Shown here piece by piece: positions 23,189 to 31,806 of a stretch of DNA of 64,000 nucleotides. The DNA lies in the NCBI GenBank assembly GCA_018401385.1, contig JAGYKZ010000003.1, positions 1 to 64,000 on the forward strand, read 5' to 3'. The notes below the pieces were generated by a model. The model saw nothing but the letters and a program-made list of their open reading frames with translations. It searched no databases and was not told the origin of the DNA. The DNA comes from Roseicyclus sp. Lineage in GTDB: Bacteria; Pseudomonadota; Alphaproteobacteria; Rhodobacterales; Rhodobacteraceae. Numbering within the stretch: position 1 is the first letter of the stretch; each line of letters begins with the position of its first letter. The translations under genes and the position numbers were made by a program.

Positions 23189-23230
23189 GGGGCGCGGTAT
23201 AGGAGGCTTGTGATCCTTTGGAAAGGGGGA

Positions 23231-24250
23231 TCAACCTTGTGTGGGCTTTCGCCCCCCAAGCGAGGCATTTTGAAGCGCGGTCGCAGGGTCTTGACCAGAT
23301 TTGTGCAGGGCTATGGGGTCAAGCTCCAGCGCTGCGCGTGCCTCTGGGCTGAGGTCAGGATCGGTCGCGGTGGATATGCCATCGGGCAAAACGGGCCGCG
23401 TTTGGCCTGTTACCATCAGGCTTTCGACCGCAATCCCTTCGGCGTAAATGATCTCGTGATGGTCAAGCAGGATGTGAAACCCGTCAAAAAAGCCGCCGCC
23501 CTTGCGGATGATCGTGGTGCCGTTGATCAGATGTGCTGCTTTCACCATCACTTGGGCGCGGCCTGCTTCCAACACATCCGTGCGTTGCCACAGAAAGAGG
23601 CGATGATTTGGCATCAGGACAAGATCCCGCGCCACGTTCAACGCGCCTTTGCGGATCAAAACGGGGGCTGTGCTGCCGGTGCCGCGCAACACGGTGCGGC
23701 CAATCCAACGGATCGGTTGCGCCCCGTTCTCCCGCGTCAGCAGCATATCCCCGACCTGTAGCGCCTCCACGGGTCTTTGGGCGCCCGATGCCAAGGTGAT
23801 CTGTGTGCCCGCAAGAAAAGAAATACAGGCAATATCGGCAAATCGGAGGGAGGCGGTCTCGGCCTCCGTGCCGACCAGTTCATAATCCTCGCCGGGTTTC
23901 AGGGTGCAGAGCGGCAAGATATAATGCGCGGGCTGCCCTGCGGGCCAGATGGTCAGTGTCAAAACCTCCGCCAAGGTGCCATCAGGCGTCATCAATTGAT
24001 GACAGGCCGCAATCGTCAGTGGGTCGCCCGCCCGTCCCAATTGGCTGCCTTCGGCCACCACCTGCGCACCATTTGCGGTGTCGCGCATGGCCAAGATCAG
24101 CGGTGTTGCGCCTGTGCGGAAGCGATAAATGTCACCCGCTTCGACCTCGTCAAAGGTTCCAAGCGCGTCTCCCTCATTGGCACCGCGGTCAACGCAGAGC
24201 TGCGTGGCGGGATAGACATCGAATCTTAACTGTGCGGGTAAGCTGGCCAT
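23231..24250 (-). CDS. Hint-domain (Hedgehog/intein-type) protein
   Basis: A 339-residue protein. The first 150 residues form a soluble domain I cannot name. From about residue 150 a Hint_2-type domain begins: CISFLAGTQITLASGAQRPV, VGDMLLTRENGAQPIRWIGR, VLMPNHRLFLW and FHILLDHHEIIYAEGIAVESL. Such proteins are numerous in Rhodobacteraceae and are often surface- or secretion-associated, but their processing is poorly known. The start is ATG 24250, not the upstream ORF start, because GGAGGGTGAT precedes it. The cysteine before SFLAGTQ is where self-splicing Hint domains have their nucleophile. Confidence 0.82.
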   Translation of the reverse strand: MASLPAQLRFDVYPATQLCVDRGANEGDALGTFDEVEAGDIYRFRTGATPLILAMRDTANGAQVVAEGSQLGRAGDPLTIAACHQLMTPDGTLAEVLTLTIWPAGQPAHYILPLCTLKPGEDYELVGTEAETASLRFADIACISFLAGTQITLASGAQRPVEALQVGDMLLTRENGAQPIRWIGRTVLRGTGSTAPVLIRKGALNVARDLVLMPNHRLFLWQRTDVLEAGRAQVMVKAAHLINGTTIIRKGGGFFDGFHILLDHHEIIYAEGIAVESLMVTGQTRPVLPDGISTATDPDLSPEARAALELDPIALHKSGQDPATALQNASLGGRKPTQG

Positions 24251-24419
24251 ATCACCCTCCGTCACCCTCAATAGGAAGGGGATAGGGTTCGGTCAAGCGA
24301 TGCCTGCATAAATGGCAAAATGATCCTTGGGGCTGGAATTGCCCGCGTGCTGGGCCTAGTTTGCCCCTGACCATGCGCGGTGCCAATCCGTGCCGTGCTA
24401 AAATGTAAGGGAAGACAAG

Positions 24420-25199
24420 ATGGATTTGGGTATCAAAGGAAAACGCGCTTTGGTTTGCGCATCGTCCAAGGGTTTGGGACGCGGCTGTGCCGAAGCCTTG
24501 GCCGAGGCGGGGGTTGATCTGGTGCTGAACGCGCGCGGCGCCGAGGCGCTGGAGGCAACCGCAGCGAATATCGCCAAGACATACGGGGTTTCTGTGACCG
24601 CGATTGCAGGCGATATCACCGATGAGGCGGCGCGCGCGGAGGTGATCGAAGCGGCGGGCACGATTGATATTCTGGTGACCAATGCGGGTGGCCCGCCCCC
24701 CGGATTGTGGTCCGATTGGTCGCGCGATGATTTTATCAAAGCGCTGGATGCCAATATGCTGACACCAATCGCGCTGATGAAACACTATATGCCGCAGATG
24801 ATCGCGCGCGGCTGGGGTCGCGTGGTCAACATTACCTCGCAATCGGTCAAGGCGCCGATTCCGCAATTGGGCCTGTCTAATGCAGCGCGCGCGGGGCTAA
24901 CCGGTTACGTTGCGGGCACGGCGCGTCAGGTCGCCGCGCAAGGGGTGATTGTTAACAATCTGCTGCCGGGCATTCACGCGACCGACCGCGCTGTTGCGTT
25001 GGACGAGGGTGTGGCCGCGCGTGAAGGCATCAACCTTGAAGAGGCCCGCACCCGCCGTTTTGCAACCATTCCCGTTGGCCGCTACGGCACAGCACAGGAA
25101 TTTGGTGCGACCTGTGCCTTTCTGTGCTCGCAACACGTGGGCTTCATGGTGGGGCAGAATGTCCTTCTGGATGGTGGGCAAAACCCAATCACGATGTGA
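24420..25199 (+). CDS. SDR family oxidoreductase (3-oxoacyl-ACP reductase-like)
   Basis: Rossmann-fold protein of 259 residues. The nucleotide-binding loop CASSKGLGRGCAEAL replaces the usual TGxxxGxG, and LVTNAGGPPPG is the NAG motif. The usual active site YxxxK is not present: after NITSQSVKAPIPQLG comes LSNAARAGLTGYVAG. This fits the SDR subgroup known as beta-ketoacyl reductase-like with an imperfect catalytic tetrad. The C-terminus FMVGQNVLLDGGQNPITM is typical of the superfamily. The substrate cannot be inferred. An RBS (AAGGGAAGACAAG) supports the ATG. Confidence 0.88.
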   Translation: MDLGIKGKRALVCASSKGLGRGCAEALAEAGVDLVLNARGAEALEATAANIAKTYGVSVTAIAGDITDEAARAEVIEAAGTIDILVTNAGGPPPGLWSDWSRDDFIKALDANMLTPIALMKHYMPQMIARGWGRVVNITSQSVKAPIPQLGLSNAARAGLTGYVAGTARQVAAQGVIVNNLLPGIHATDRAVALDEGVAAREGINLEEARTRRFATIPVGRYGTAQEFGATCAFLCSQHVGFMVGQNVLLDGGQNPITM

Positions 25200-25274
25200 T
25201 CGGGGTGCTTGAAAGGGGGGCTTGTGCCTGATAGCTGACCTTCTTGAGTGTTTTTATCAGGATGTAGCCCCCCA

Positions 25275-26363
25275 ATGCCCCAATCCCCGCGCCTTGAGGT
25301 CAGCAACCTGTCCTGCGTCTTTGACGGGGTGGCGGTTGTGCGCGACATATCGCTGAATGTGGCAGCGGGTCAGATCATGTGTTTGCTCGGTCCCTCGGGC
25401 TGCGGCAAATCCACCACGCTTCGTGTGGTCGCAGGCGTGGAGCGGCAAAGCAGTGGTAAGGTTGCGCTCGATGGTGCCACGGTGTCGGACTCGACCCTGC
25501 ATCTGCCGCCAGAGGCGCGTTCGGTCGGGCTTATCTTTCAGGATTTCGCGCTGTTCCCGCATCTGAGCGTTGCGCAGAATATCGCGTTTGGTTTGCAGGG
25601 GCGCGGCGCTGACGTTAGCGCAAGGGTTGATGAATTGCTCGCCCGCGTGGACCTCAAGGGCTATGGCGACAAGGGCGTGCATATGCTCTCAGGCGGGGAG
25701 CAGCAGCGCGTGGCCTTGGCGCGCGCGCTTGCGCCGCGTCCCAAAGTGATGCTGATGGATGAGCCGTTTTCGGGGCTGGACAATCGCCTGCGCGATGGCA
25801 TCCGCGATGAAACGCTTGAGCTGTTGAAGGAGGAGGGCACGGCGGTTGTCTTGGTGACCCATGAGCCCGAAGAAGCGATGCGCATGGCCGACCAAATTGC
25901 CCTCATGCGCAATGGCCAAATCGTGCAACAAGGCGCGCCCTACAATATCTACAACGCCCCTGTGGATCAGGCGGCTGCGGCGTTTTTCTCGGATATCAAC
26001 GTGATCTCGGGGCGTGTGCAAGGCGCGCTGACAGATACCGCCTTTGGCCAATTCTTGGCGCCTGGTTTTGCAGATGGCACGGCGGTGGAAATCGTGTTCC
26101 GACCACAGCACGTCAAAATTGATTTTGACCGTGGCGGGCGCGGCCCCAATCCGACCGCCAGCGATGGTGTGCCCGCGCGCGCCATGGTGGAGCGGGCGCG
26201 GTTCATGGGGCATGAAAGCTTGGTCGAATTTCGGATGGAATTTAACGGTGATTTGATCCGCGCCACTGTTCCGGGGGTGTTCTTGCCGAAGAAAGGCACG
26301 CCGCTTTGGTTGAGCCTGCGGCGCGATAAGTGTTTTGTGTTTCCGGCCGCCCATACTGGGTAG
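25275..26363 (+). CDS. ABC transporter ATP-binding protein (Fe3+/polyamine/sulfate-type)
   Basis: Nucleotide-binding subunit of an import system. Walker A LLGPSGCGKSTTLRVVAG, signature LSGGEQQRVALARALA, Walker B KVMLMDEPFSGLD and the switch histidine VLVTHEPEEAMRMADQIALM are all intact. The C-terminal 130 residues look like a TOBE-type domain, as in FbpC, PotA or CysA relatives. No permease or binding-protein gene adjoins it, so the substrate is unknown. The ORF track begins at GTG 25248; the ATG at 25275 (MPQSPRLEVSNLSCVFDG) matches the family start better. Confidence 0.88.
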   Translation: MPQSPRLEVSNLSCVFDGVAVVRDISLNVAAGQIMCLLGPSGCGKSTTLRVVAGVERQSSGKVALDGATVSDSTLHLPPEARSVGLIFQDFALFPHLSVAQNIAFGLQGRGADVSARVDELLARVDLKGYGDKGVHMLSGGEQQRVALARALAPRPKVMLMDEPFSGLDNRLRDGIRDETLELLKEEGTAVVLVTHEPEEAMRMADQIALMRNGQIVQQGAPYNIYNAPVDQAAAAFFSDINVISGRVQGALTDTAFGQFLAPGFADGTAVEIVFRPQHVKIDFDRGGRGPNPTASDGVPARAMVERARFMGHESLVEFRMEFNGDLIRATVPGVFLPKKGTPLWLSLRRDKCFVFPAAHTG

Positions 26364-26563
26364 GGCGGATCAATTCTTGGGTATTGGCGAAGTTTTCGTC
26401 TGTTCTGGGGCGTTTTGCCCCTTGCAGGCGGCGCAGGATTTGGCGACATTCGACAAGGCTCAATGGTCGCGTCTGAAAGTAAGGACGGTCCCTGAGGTTT
26501 CGACATAAATGCGGCGCGGCTGTTTTGGGTTTCCACCAGATCGCGCTGAAATGGGAGAGCGAG

Positions 26564-26785
26564 ATGTTCAACAATATTGGTCCAGCAGGGCTTTTGCTGA
26601 TCGCCGTTGTGGTACTGGTGCTGTTCGGGCGCGGTAAGATCGCGGGCCTGATGGGCGAAGTTGGCAAGGGGATCACGGCCTTCAAGCGCGGTGTCAAAGA
26701 CAGCACCGAAGAGCTTGAGAATAAGGCAGTGGATGGCGAGGATGCCCGTGATGTCACCCCTGAAAAAGAGCGTGACAAGGCCTGA
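26564..26785 (+). CDS. tatA: Sec-independent translocase subunit TatA
   Basis: Pore-forming component of the twin-arginine pathway, 73 residues. Short N-terminal periplasmic end and one transmembrane helix (GPAGLLLIAVVVLVLFG), then the FGRGKIAGLMGEVGKGITAFK hinge and amphipathic helix, then a charged tail. The start is the ATG at 26564 behind GGGAGAGCGAG; upstream codons in the ORF track are not conserved. First gene of tatABC. Confidence 0.95.
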   Translation: MFNNIGPAGLLLIAVVVLVLFGRGKIAGLMGEVGKGITAFKRGVKDSTEELENKAVDGEDARDVTPEKERDKA

Positions 26786-26827
26786 GGGCTGCTGATCGCA
26801 TCATGGTCGCAATAAAAAGGGTGTGCC

Positions 26828-27420
26828 ATGCCTGATATCGGGTGGATGGAATTGATGGTGATCGGCATCGTTGCCTTGATCGTTGTCGGGCCGAAAGACC
26901 TGCCCGTTATGTTCCGCAAGGCTGGTATGTTTGTGGGCCGCATAAAGGGCATGGCGCGTGAGTTCAGTTCGGCAATGAACGAAGCCGCGGACCAATCAGG
27001 GATGCGGGAGGTGAACCGCGAGATGAAGGCGCTGACCAATCCGCGCAAATATGGTTTGGACAAGCTTAAGTCATCCCTAAACGCTGATTTGGATTTGGAC
27101 GCGGATTTCAACAGCGATACCCCTTTGAAAACGGGAAATCAGGGCAAGCCTGCACAGGACAAGTCTACACAGGGCAAGCCTGCACAGGGCAATCCCACGC
27201 AAGCACCAGCGCCTGCCGTAAAGGTCAGCCAGTCTACAGCAAAAACCGAAGAAGCCTCTATAGCCACACCCACCAAATCGGTGGCCAAAGCATCGCGCCA
27301 AAGAAACCCGCGCAGCGTGTGGCCGCTAAAGGCCTGCAAAAGGCCCCTGCAAAGGCCTCCGCAAAACCCGCAGCAAAGCCTGCCGCAAAACCCCGCGCCA
27401 AAAAGGCGGATGAGGCATGA
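26828..27420 (+). pseudogene. tatB: Sec-independent translocase subunit TatB, frameshift in the tail
   Basis: TatB recognises twin-arginine signal peptides with TatC. The N-terminus is intact: [20 protein letters not shown], then [20 protein letters not shown]. The tail is long and low-complexity, with a 30-base tandem repeat. At about 27294 one base appears to be missing: the annotated frame turns into Arg-rich nonsense, whereas the next frame reads [20 protein letters not shown] and ends KKADEA at a TGA that overlaps the tatC ATG (ATGA). That ending is clearly the native one. The repaired protein would be about 197 residues and functional. Confidence 0.9.
27140..27199 (+). repeat. Two-copy 30-base tandem repeat in tatB
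   Basis: CAGGGCAAGCCTGCACAGG and its following bases recur after exactly 30 bases with a few mismatches in the last third. It encodes the direct repeat [20 protein letters not shown] in the disordered cytoplasmic tail of TatB. The multiple of three keeps the frame. Confidence 0.85.
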
Positions 27421-28310
27421 GCGAGGATAAAATTGACGACCATTCCGCCCCGCTGATCGAGCATTTGGCGGAATTGCGCACGCGGTTGATCCGCTCCGTT
27501 TTGGCCTTTGTGATCGGCATGGTCGCCATGTTCGTTGTGGCCGAGCCGATACTGGAATTCATCTCGCAGCCCTTGGCCGATGTGTTGCGCGCGCGCGGCG
27601 AGGATGCGCGGCTGATCTTCACCGCGCCGCAAGAGAAATTCTTCGTCTTGATCCGCATCTCCGTGATTGCGGGCTTTGCGGTGTCTTTTCCCGTGATCGC
27701 GCATCAGCTTTGGCGCTTTGTCGCGCCTGGTTTGTATAAGACCGAACAAAACGCCTTTTTGCCGTTCCTGATCGCCTCGCCCTTGCTGTTCTTGCTTGGC
27801 GCGGCATTCGCACATTACATTGTGACGCCATTGGCCATGAATTTCTTCATCGGTTTTTCCGATGCCATTCCCGCCCTCGCCAATTTGATCGCGGGAGAGG
27901 GCGAGTTTGAACCATCTGCTCCAAGCCAAGAGTTGCAGACCATTTTCCTTGGGTCTGTGCGCGAGTCGCTTGATCTGGCGTTGAAATTCATCTTCGCCTT
28001 TGGCCTCTGTTTTCAATTGCCTGTTCTTTTGACCTTGATGGGCAAGGCGGGTCTGGTCTCGGCTGCGGGTCTGCGCGATGTGCGCAAATATGCGATTGTG
28101 GGTATTTTGGTGGTCGCAGCCCTAGTGACCCCCCCCGATGTGGTGACGCAGCTGATTTTGTTTACCGCCGTTTATGGGCTTTACGAGATTTCGATTTTCT
28201 TGGTCATGTTGGTCGAGAAAAAGCGTGAAGAACGCCTCAAGGCCGAAGGTCTCTGGGATGAGGATGTGCCACAGGATGAGGCCGCGTCTGCGTCCGAACC
28301 GAAAGAGTAA
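27417..28310 (+). CDS. tatC: Sec-independent translocase subunit TatC
   Basis: Six-helix receptor of the Tat system. The N-terminal signal-recognition region is [20 protein letters not shown]; helix 2 to 4 segments include [20 protein letters not shown] (conserved glutamate), and the late conserved stretch [20 protein letters not shown] with PPDVVTQL is present. 297 residues, fully open. It overlaps tatB by ATGA and directly abuts the DUF815 gene. Confidence 0.96.
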   Translation: MSEDKIDDHSAPLIEHLAELRTRLIRSVLAFVIGMVAMFVVAEPILEFISQPLADVLRARGEDARLIFTAPQEKFFVLIRISVIAGFAVSFPVIAHQLWRFVAPGLYKTEQNAFLPFLIASPLLFLLGAAFAHYIVTPLAMNFFIGFSDAIPALANLIAGEGEFEPSAPSQELQTIFLGSVRESLDLALKFIFAFGLCFQLPVLLTLMGKAGLVSAAGLRDVRKYAIVGILVVAALVTPPDVVTQLILFTAVYGLYEISIFLVMLVEKKREERLKAEGLWDEDVPQDEAASASEPKE

Positions 28311-29167
28311 ATGGTGCCGCCAATGGCCAAAAAACAACTTGCCCGAATTGCCGATGCGCTTGAGCGGATGGCACCGCCCTTGGCCCATTCCCCGGATTGG
28401 GGGATGGCCGATGGGTTTGTGTGGCACGCCGATCCAGATCATCTGGAGCCTGTCCCACAGATATCCCGCGTGGCGGTGGAAATGTTGGTGGGAGTGGATC
28501 GCGCGCGCGACACGCTTGGCCAATACCCGCCAATTCGCACAGGCTATGCCGCCAATAACGCGCTTTTTGGGGCGCGCGCGGTATGGGGAAGTCATCGCTG
28601 GTCAAGGCTGCGCATGGCGCGGTGGTGGCTGAGGGATTGCCGCTCAAACTGGTCGAAATGCAGCGCGAAGATTTGCCAAGCATCGGCAGGCTTTTGGCGC
28701 TGTTGCGCGCGGCACCTGAGCGGATCATTCTGTTTTGTGATGATCTCTCGTTCAGCCATGATGACCAACATTACAAATCGCTCAAGGCCGTTTTGGATGG
28801 GGGCGTGCAGGGGCGGCCAGAAAATGTCATTTTCTACGCCACATCGAACCGCCGTCACCTGATGCCGCGCGAAATGATCGAGAATGAACGCAGCGGGGCG
28901 ATTAACCCTTCGGAGGCGGTCGAAGAGAAGGTCTCGCTTTCAGATCGGTTTGGTCTTTGGCTGGGCTTCCATCCCTGCACGCAGGATGAATATTTTGCCA
29001 TGATTGACGGCTATTGCCGCACCTATGGGGTGGATGTGCCCCAAGATCAGCTGCGCGCAGAAGCGATTGAATGGACAGCCACCCGTGGTGCGCGTTCAGG
29101 CCGCGTGGCGTGGCAGTTTTTCACCGATCTTGCAGGGCGGCATGGCGTCTCGCTTGGCCAGTCATAA
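28311..29167 (+). pseudogene. DUF815 AAA-type ATPase, frameshift at the Walker A motif
   Basis: ATP-binding protein of the DUF815 family. The first frame reads MVPPMAKKQLARIADALERM and a domain up to GYAANNALFGARAV. Two surplus bases near 28572 (GCGCGCGCGG) break the P loop; in the other frame it continues as MGKSSLVKAAHGAVVAEGLP. Removing two bases restores GARGMGKSSLVK. Walker B is FCDDLSF, and VIFYATSNRRHLMPREM is a family hallmark. It follows tatC without a gap. Its function is unknown. Start could also be the ATG at 28323. Confidence 0.88.
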
Positions 29168-30109
29168 TCCGAATATCCGCTCGCCAAGGCTTAACCACAG
29201 CGGCATGGTGACGAAGGACAGCAATGTTTGCAGGGTGATCATGGCCGCCATCAAGGGCGCATCGCCGCCCATTTGGCGTGCCAATGTATAGGCGGCCACC
29301 CCCGTGGGCAACGCCCCGAAGGTCAGGGCGATTTGCGCCTGTAAGGGCGTGAGGTCCAAGACCAGTGCGAAAATCACGATCACGCCCGGAAAGAGCAAAA
29401 GTTTGGCAATGGCCGCGATGGCAAGCGGCCCCGCCTCGGTCGACAGGCCCCGCAATTTGAGGTTGGCCCCCACGCAAAGCAACATGATCGGCAGCGCCGC
29501 TTGGCCCAAGATTTCGAGACTGTCGTGAAAGACGGGCAGGCGCGGCAGCGCCGCAAGGTTCCATGCCAAAGCCGCCGCGATGGAGAGGATCAGCGGATTT
29601 TTGGCAAGGTTCTTGAGTGTTGCCATGATTTGGCCACCCAGACCAATCCCGCGCTCTTGCGGCAGCATTACCACAAGGATCGTCACCACGGTGAGATTGA
29701 CCACAGGCACAAGCAAGGCCGCCCCGATAATCGCAAGTTCCAACCCCTCGGGGCCATAAAGCGCGCCCGCGACCGCCAAAGCGATAAAGGTGTTGAACCG
29801 TCCAGCGCCTTGCACAAGCGAGCTGCCCGCCGCGCGCCCATGATGGCGCATCACGAAGGCCCCAATCAGCCCGGCCAGAATGCCCGCGAAAAAACCAGCA
29901 TAGAGCAGAGAGGCAAAGCCCCCCAAAGCAGCCGCGCCCAGATCCGCGGTAGAGATGCTGTGAAAGAAAATCGCGGGCATCAAGATCAGATAGACCAGAC
30001 GATCATTGAGGTTCCAAAACTCGTCCGAAGGCAGCCCCGCGCGGCGTAGGCCATAGCCTGTCAGGATCAACACGAAAATCGGGGCGATGGCGAGGGAGGT
30101 GGTGAACAT
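29162..30109 (-). CDS. AEC family transporter (auxin-efflux-carrier type)
   Basis: Membrane carrier of 315 residues with about ten hydrophobic helices. The start FTTSLAIAPIFVLILTGYGL and RRAGLPSDEFWNLNDRLVYL, and the C-terminal GALPTGVAAYTLARQMGGDA, are typical of the AEC/MleP family of malate, malonate or auxin-like efflux carriers. The substrate is not predictable. It overlaps the end of the DUF815 gene by six bases, tail to tail. Confidence 0.88.
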   Translation of the reverse strand: MFTTSLAIAPIFVLILTGYGLRRAGLPSDEFWNLNDRLVYLILMPAIFFHSISTADLGAAALGGFASLLYAGFFAGILAGLIGAFVMRHHGRAAGSSLVQGAGRFNTFIALAVAGALYGPEGLELAIIGAALLVPVVNLTVVTILVVMLPQERGIGLGGQIMATLKNLAKNPLILSIAAALAWNLAALPRLPVFHDSLEILGQAALPIMLLCVGANLKLRGLSTEAGPLAIAAIAKLLLFPGVIVIFALVLDLTPLQAQIALTFGALPTGVAAYTLARQMGGDAPLMAAMITLQTLLSFVTMPLWLSLGERIFGL

Positions 30110-30159
30110 AGGGGTGGTCTAGACCTCTCTGAGGGGCAGCGGATGGCCGATGCGATGTA

Positions 30160-30642
30160 TCAGGGCTGATATGGCGTAAAATCCTCGGGGCGGTAGCCAT
30201 TGGCCTTGGCAAGGCGCAAGGCGGCTTCGATGCGATCTGTGCCGCCTGTTGCATTGCGGTCAATCACCCAAGCAAACCGCCGGTCAGGCGCGCCCAGCAA
30301 AGCGGTGCGGTAGCCGTCATCAACCCACAACACCCAATAGGCCCGCCCCTCGGCATCACTGAATCGCGCGCGGTGCGGGGTGTTTGGGGCGGGCGCAAAG
30401 GCAAGGGTTTGACCCGTCCCGTCAATATAGCGCAGCGCGGTGATCCGATCTTGATCCGCCTCAAAGCTGAGTGCTTCAGGCGCGTTTGCTCCAAGCGCAT
30501 GGCGCATCACCCAAGGCCCCGCAAAGCGCGTGGCCTCAAATCGGGTGGTTGAGGCGATGGGGGCCTCTGTTTGGCTTGGGCCTGTGCACGCCGTCAGCGC
30601 CAGCAGCAGAAGGGCTGTAAGGGTGCGGGGCTTGCGCATCAA
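30160..30642 (-). CDS. Lipocalin-like lipoprotein
   Basis: A 160-residue exported protein. Signal sequence with a lipobox, LTALLLLALTACTGP, so it is probably lipid-anchored. The mature part has the weak lipocalin signature FEATRFAGPWVMRHALG near its start and YWVLWVDDGYRTALLGAPDR with FAWVIDRN later, which correspond to conserved barrel strands of Blc-type lipocalins. Likely an outer-membrane or periplasmic binder of hydrophobic ligands; inferred from fold resemblance only. Its start overlaps the stop of the aldo/keto reductase gene by four bases, so they form an operon. Confidence 0.75.
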   Translation of the reverse strand: MMRKPRTLTALLLLALTACTGPSQTEAPIASTTRFEATRFAGPWVMRHALGANAPEALSFEADQDRITALRYIDGTGQTLAFAPAPNTPHRARFSDAEGRAYWVLWVDDGYRTALLGAPDRRFAWVIDRNATGGTDRIEAALRLAKANGYRPEDFTPYQP

Positions 30643-31685
30643 TAGGGCAGGGGGTGGGCGCGGTGGATTGCGTCTATCTCGACCAAAACATCGCTCGAAA
30701 GGGTCACATCCAATCCGTCAAGGATGCGGGCCAATTGTGCGCTGGTGGTCGCCCCGAAAATGGTCGAGACAGGGAAGGGCCGCTGCACGCTAAAGGCCAA
30801 GGCCATATGAACAGGGTCTAGCCCGTGTTTTTGCGCCAGGTCCAGATAGGCCGCCACGGCCTCAAAGGCGCGGGCGGTTTTGCGCCCGCCCAAATCGCCA
30901 TTGCCCGCCATCCGCGACCCCTCGGGGACCGCGCCGTTTTGATATTTCCCTGTCAACAAACCTGCCGCCAGCGGCGAATAGGCCAAAAGGGTCAGTTGCT
31001 CATTCACCGCCAATTCGGCAAAATCGGTGTCGTAAAGGCGGCAGAGCAGCGAATATTCATTTTGCAGCGACATGACACGCGGCAATCCCCGATCCTCGGA
31101 CAGGCGCAGCCATTGCGAAACGCCCCAAGCCGTATCATTGGACAGCGCGAAATAGCGCAGCTTGCCCGCTTTGATCATCCGATCTGCCGCGTCCAGAATT
31201 TCTTCCATATGGGCAAGCGTCACAGATTTCACCTGTGCCGATGGGTCATACACCCAGTTCTGGCGGAAATGATACGAGCCGCGATTGGGCCAGTGCATTT
31301 GATATATGTCGATATAATCGGTCCCAAGTCGCGCCAGCGAGGCATCAAGGGCTGCGGTAAAGCTTGCGGCGGTGATATCCTCACCCATGCGCACGAAGGC
31401 CGCATTTTTTCCGGTAATCTTGGTGGCCAAGATATAATCGCCTCGCTTCGCGGGGTTGGCGCGGTTCCAATTGCCAAGGATGGTTTCGGTCAGGCCCACG
31501 GTTTCGGCACGCACGGGGTTGACGGGATACATCTCTGCGGTGTCGACAATATTGATCCCTGCCGCGAGCGCCATGTCCATTTGGCGATGTGCGTCCGCCT
31601 CGGGTGTTTGGTTGCCCCATGTCATCGTGCCAAGGCAGTAATCGGTGATCATTGTATCTGTGGTGCCGAGCGGTATGTGGCGCAT
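30639..31685 (-). CDS. Aldo/keto reductase (Tas-like)
   Basis: NADPH-dependent oxidoreductase with a TIM-barrel fold, 348 residues. Catalytic aspartate and tyrosine in NIVDTAEMYPVNPVR, lysine in LATKITGK, histidine in IYQMHWPNRG; C-terminal cofactor region PVSTIFGATTSAQLARILDG. Length and the insertion after the catalytic Tyr resemble the E. coli Tas subgroup. The physiological substrate is unknown. Divergent from the SOS-controlled imuA across about 120 bases. Confidence 0.92.
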   Translation of the reverse strand: MRHIPLGTTDTMITDYCLGTMTWGNQTPEADAHRQMDMALAAGINIVDTAEMYPVNPVRAETVGLTETILGNWNRANPAKRGDYILATKITGKNAAFVRMGEDITAASFTAALDASLARLGTDYIDIYQMHWPNRGSYHFRQNWVYDPSAQVKSVTLAHMEEILDAADRMIKAGKLRYFALSNDTAWGVSQWLRLSEDRGLPRVMSLQNEYSLLCRLYDTDFAELAVNEQLTLLAYSPLAAGLLTGKYQNGAVPEGSRMAGNGDLGGRKTARAFEAVAAYLDLAQKHGLDPVHMALAFSVQRPFPVSTIFGATTSAQLARILDGLDVTLSSDVLVEIDAIHRAHPLPY

Positions 31686-31775
31686 CCCGTTATATCCTTC
31701 GCTTCGCTGTCATCCTACGGGCTATTGGTAGCCAGATAGGCGCGAAGGGCAAGGGCAGGCAGGAAAATTCTTGAA

Positions 31776-31790
31776 GAACAAAAAAGGAAC
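31776..31790 (+). promoter_or_regulatory. Alphaproteobacterial LexA (SOS) box upstream of imuA
   Basis: GAACAAAAAAGGAAC matches exactly the direct-repeat operator GAAC-N7-GAAC (GTTC-N7-GTTC on the other strand) bound by LexA in alphaproteobacteria. It ends 16 bases before the first imuA ATG, a position where LexA would block transcription. ImuA is a known SOS gene in this class, so site and gene support each other. Confidence 0.85.
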
Positions 31791-31806
31791 ATTTATAAGG
31801 TCACCC

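Noticed and set aside
26407-26421. GGGGC-GTTTT-GCCCC hairpin between the ABC ATPase and tatA
   Set aside because: Five-base stem without a T run; too weak to call a terminator.
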